DNA of 64,000 nucleotides from the NCBI RefSeq assembly GCF_000818015.1, contig NZ_CP007511.1, positions 1,784,001 to 1,848,000 of the forward strand, read 5' to 3'. This document shows, piece after piece, positions 61,643 through 64,000 of this stretch. The notes beneath the pieces are model-generated. The model saw nothing but the letters and a program-made list of their open reading frames with translations, made no database searches and was not told where the DNA came from. This DNA is from Stutzerimonas balearica DSM 6083. GTDB lineage: Bacteria > Pseudomonadota > Gammaproteobacteria > Pseudomonadales > Pseudomonadaceae. The position numbers and the translations under genes were made by a program. How positions within the stretch are numbered: the first letter of the stretch is position 1; each line of letters opens with the position of its first letter.

Positions 61643-64000
61643 TCAGACTTCTACAACGGCGATCTTCGCCTTCTCTGCAGCTTCGCGGAACTCGGCGATC
61701 TGGTCGAAGGACAGGTAGCGATAGATGTCGGCAGCCATGCTGTCGATATTCTTCGCGTACTCCATGTACTCCTCGACGGTCGGCAGCTTACCGATGATCG
61801 ACGCGACAGCCGCCAGCTCGGCCGAAGCCAGGTAGACGTTGGTCGCGTCGCCCAGGCGGTTCGGGAAGTTACGAGTCGACGTCGACACAACGGTTGCACC
61901 GGTCTGTACGCGGGCCTGGTTACCCATGCACAGCGAGCAGCCCGGCATTTCCATGCGTGCGCCGGCCTTGCCGTAGATGCCGTAATAGCCTTCCTCGACG
62001 AGCTGATGCTGGTCCATCTTGGTCGGCGGAGCCAGCCACAGGCGAGTCGGAATGCCGCCCTTGACCTTGTCCAGCAGCTTACCGGCAGCGCGGAAGTGGC
62101 CGATGTTGGTCATGCACGAGCCGATAAACACTTCATCGATCTTGTCACCAGCAACAGTCGACAGCAGGCGTGCGTCGTCCGGATCGTTCGGCGCGCAGAG
62201 GATCGGCTCCTTGACTTCGGCCAGGTCGATTTCGATTACCGCGGCATACTCGGCGTCGGCGTCGGCGGACAGCAGCTCCGGCTTGGCGAGCCAGGCTTCC
62301 ATGGCCTGAGCGCGGCGCTCCAGGGTGCGTGCGTCGCCATAGCCTTCGCTGATCATCCAGCGCAGCATGGTGATGTTCGAGCGCAGGTACTCGGCGATCG
62401 ACTCTTCCGGCAGTTTGATGGTGCAGCCAGCGGCGGAGCGCTCGGCGGAGGCGTCGGACAGCTCGAATGCCTGCTCGACGGTCAGGTTGTTCAGGCCTTC
62501 GATCTCGAGAATGCGGCCGGAGAAGATGTTCTTCTTGCCCTTCTTCTCAACGGTCAGCAGACCCTGCTGGATGGCGTAGTAGGGGATGGCATGGACCAGG
62601 TCGCGCAGAGTGATACCCGGCTGCAGCTTGCCCTTGAAACGCACCAGCACGGATTCCGGCATGTCCAGCGGCATGACGCCAGTGGCAGCGGCGAAAGCTA
62701 CCAGGCCCGAGCCAGCCGGGAAGGAGATGCCGATCGGGAAGCGGGTGTGCGAGTCACCACCGGTACCCACGGTATCCGGCAGCAGCATGCGGTTCAGCCA
62801 GCTGTGGATGATGCCGTCGCCCGGACGCAGGGATACACCGCCGCGGGTCATGATGAAGTCCGGCAGGGTGTGGTGGGTGGTGACGTCGATCGGCTTCGGA
62901 TAGGCCGCGGTGTGGCAGAAGGACTGCATCACCAGGTCGGCGGAGAAGCCCAGGCACGCCAGGTCCTTCAGCTCGTCACGGGTCATCGGGCCGGTGGTGT
63001 CCTGGGAGCCGACGGTGGTCATCTTCGGTTCGCAGTAGGTGCCCGGACGCACGCCCTGGCCTTCCGGCAGGCCGCAGGCACGGCCGACCATCTTCTGCGC
63101 CAGGGTGAAGCCCTTGCCGCTGTCGGCCGGAGCCTGCGGCTTCTTGAACAGGGTCGACGGAGCCAGGCCCAGCTCGGCACGCGCCTTCTCGGTCAGGCCG
63201 CGGCCGATGATCAGCGGGATGCGGCCGCCAGCGCGGACTTCGTCCAGCAGCACGTCGGTCTTCAGCTGGAAGGTGGTGACCAGCTCGTCGCTGCCATGAC
63301 GGCGCACTTCGCCCTTCATCGGGTAGACGTCGATGACGTCGCCCATGGCCAGGTTGGTGCAGTCGAATTCGATCGGCAGGGCGCCGGCGTCTTCCATGGT
63401 GTTGTAGAAGATCGGGGCGATCTTGGTGCCGAAGCAGAAACCACCGGCACGCTTGTTCGGTACATAGGGGATGTCGTCGCCGAAGAACCACAGCACCGAG
63501 TTGGTAGCGGACTTCCGGGAAGAGCCGGTACCGACCACGTCACCGACGTAGGCAACCGGGAAACCCTTGGCCTTGACTTCTTCGATCTGCTTCAGCGGGC
63601 CGACGACGCCAGGCTGGACCGGCTCGATGCCGTCGCGGGCCATCTTCAGCATCGCCAGGGCGTGCAGCGGGATATCGGGGCGCGACCAGGCGTCCGGAGC
63701 GGGGGACAGGTCATCGGTATTGGTTTCGCCCGGAACCTTGAACACGGTCAGGGTGACTTTTTCCGGAACGGCCGGCTTGGCCAGGAACCACTCGCCTTCG
63801 GCCCAGGACTGCATGACGGCCTTGGCGGCTTCGTTACCGCTCTTGGCGCGCTCGGCCACATCGTGGAACGCGTCGAACATCAGCAGCGTGTGCTTGAGCT
63901 GCTCTGCGGCGGTATTGGCGAGTTCTGCGTTGTCCAGCAGCTCGACCAGCGTGGCGATGTTGTAGCCGCCCTGCATGGTGCCGAGCAGTTCGACGGCGCG
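61643..64000 (-). CDS. acnB: Aconitate hydratase B, 5' end outside window (partial)
   Basis: Main TCA-cycle aconitase (citrate to isocitrate), which also handles 2-methyl-cis-aconitate in some bacteria. 785 residues are visible; the reading frame is open through base 64000, and about 80 N-terminal residues are missing compared with typical AcnB. The B-type domain order (swivel before the catalytic domains) shows as [17 protein letters not shown] early and the 4Fe-4S ligands late: [15 protein letters not shown] and [15 protein letters not shown] strong terminator follows the stop. Confidence 0.96.
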   Translation of the reverse strand, partial: RAVELLGTMQGGYNIATLVELLDNAELANTAAEQLKHTLLMFDAFHDVAERAKSGNEAAKAVMQSWAEGEWFLAKPAVPEKVTLTVFKVPGETNTDDLSPAPDAWSRPDIPLHALAMLKMARDGIEPVQPGVVGPLKQIEEVKAKGFPVAYVGDVVGTGSSRKSATNSVLWFFGDDIPYVPNKRAGGFCFGTKIAPIFYNTMEDAGALPIEFDCTNLAMGDVIDVYPMKGEVRRHGSDELVTTFQLKTDVLLDEVRAGGRIPLIIGRGLTEKARAELGLAPSTLFKKPQAPADSGKGFTLAQKMVGRACGLPEGQGVRPGTYCEPKMTTVGSQDTTGPMTRDELKDLACLGFSADLVMQSFCHTAAYPKPIDVTTHHTLPDFIMTRGGVSLRPGDGIIHSWLNRMLLPDTVGTGGDSHTRFPIGISFPAGSGLVAFAAATGVMPLDMPESVLVRFKGKLQPGITLRDLVHAIPYYAIQQGLLTVEKKGKKNIFSGRILEIEGLNNLTVEQAFELSDASAERSAAGCTIKLPEESIAEYLRSNITMLRWMISEGYGDARTLERRAQAMEAWLAKPELLSADADAEYAAVIEIDLAEVKEPILCAPNDPDDARLLSTVAGDKIDEVFIGSCMTNIGHFRAAGKLLDKVKGGIPTRLWLAPPTKMDQHQLVEEGYYGIYGKAGARMEMPGCSLCMGNQARVQTGATVVSTSTRNFPNRLGDATNVYLASAELAAVASIIGKLPTVEEYMEYAKNIDSMAADIYRYLSFDQIAEFREAAEKAKIAVVEV

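Overview
The window is chromosomal DNA of a high-GC gammaproteobacterium of the Pseudomonas group. Its gene content is almost entirely Pseudomonas core: fabAB, gpsA, selD-mnmH, the lipase/foldase pair, tesA, oprI, cysB/cysH, thrH, ppsR/ppsA, rraA, the cmaX-crfX-cmpX-sigX-oprF block and acnB. OprF is short and has no cysteine, and several blocks are joined differently from what I remember of P. aeruginosa PAO1. Both points suggest the P. stutzeri lineage (Stutzerimonas), but that placement is inference. I see no rRNA, tRNA, insertion sequence, prophage, CRISPR array or attachment site.

Layout. 1-5.4 kb: a periplasmic amidohydrolase, a DUF3859 protein and two tandem, near-duplicate chemoreceptors, each behind a sigma-28 (FliA) promoter. 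5.5-10 kb: sstT, then fabA-fabB on the minus strand, divergent from gpsA. 10-16.3 kb: DUF4389 protein, sixA, a hotdog thioesterase, two alpha/beta hydrolases, a probable broken small gene, a DUF4892 protein, an AI-2E/PerM permease and a patatin-like protein. 16.5-23.9 kb: selD-mnmH (selenouridine in tRNA), a small lipoprotein, the moxR-DUF58-tgpA operon and a double-hotdog thioesterase. 23.9-30.7 kb: a third chemoreceptor with its own FliA box, tatD, an MltF-family lytic transglycosylase, lipase foldase and lipase (the lipase behind a sigma-54-like promoter) and greB. 30.7-36.3 kb: an FtsX-type ABC exporter divergent from tesA (the E. coli tesA/ybbA-ybbP arrangement), a small hypothetical gene, an L,D-transpeptidase, a (GGGGCT)n tract and oprI.

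36.6-46.4 kb: GNAT, DAHP synthase, a ketopantoate reductase-like protein, cysB facing cysH, thrH, pabB, and a three-gene operon of a periplasmic retropepsin-like protease, a 7-TM protein with a degenerate transglutaminase domain and a RimK-like ATP-grasp ligase. 46.7-53.5 kb: the 2-methylcitrate (propionate) operon gntR-prpB-prpC-acnD-prpF, with two matching GntR-type operators around its promoter, two intercistronic hairpins and no prpD after prpF. 53.5-64 kb: ppsR divergent from ppsA, rraA, the cell-envelope-stress block cmaX-crfX-cmpX-sigX-oprF, and acnB, which runs off the right edge.

The genes cover housekeeping metabolism (unsaturated fatty acids, sulfate reduction, aromatic precursors, propionate, gluconeogenesis), envelope maintenance (OprI, OprF, L,D-transpeptidase, MltF-type enzyme, TgpA, SigX) and taxis. 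The least understood material is the retropepsin/ATP-grasp/7-TM triad. The most informative non-coding signals are the three FliA boxes, the GntR operators, the lipase sigma-54 site and the G-quadruplex-prone repeat.
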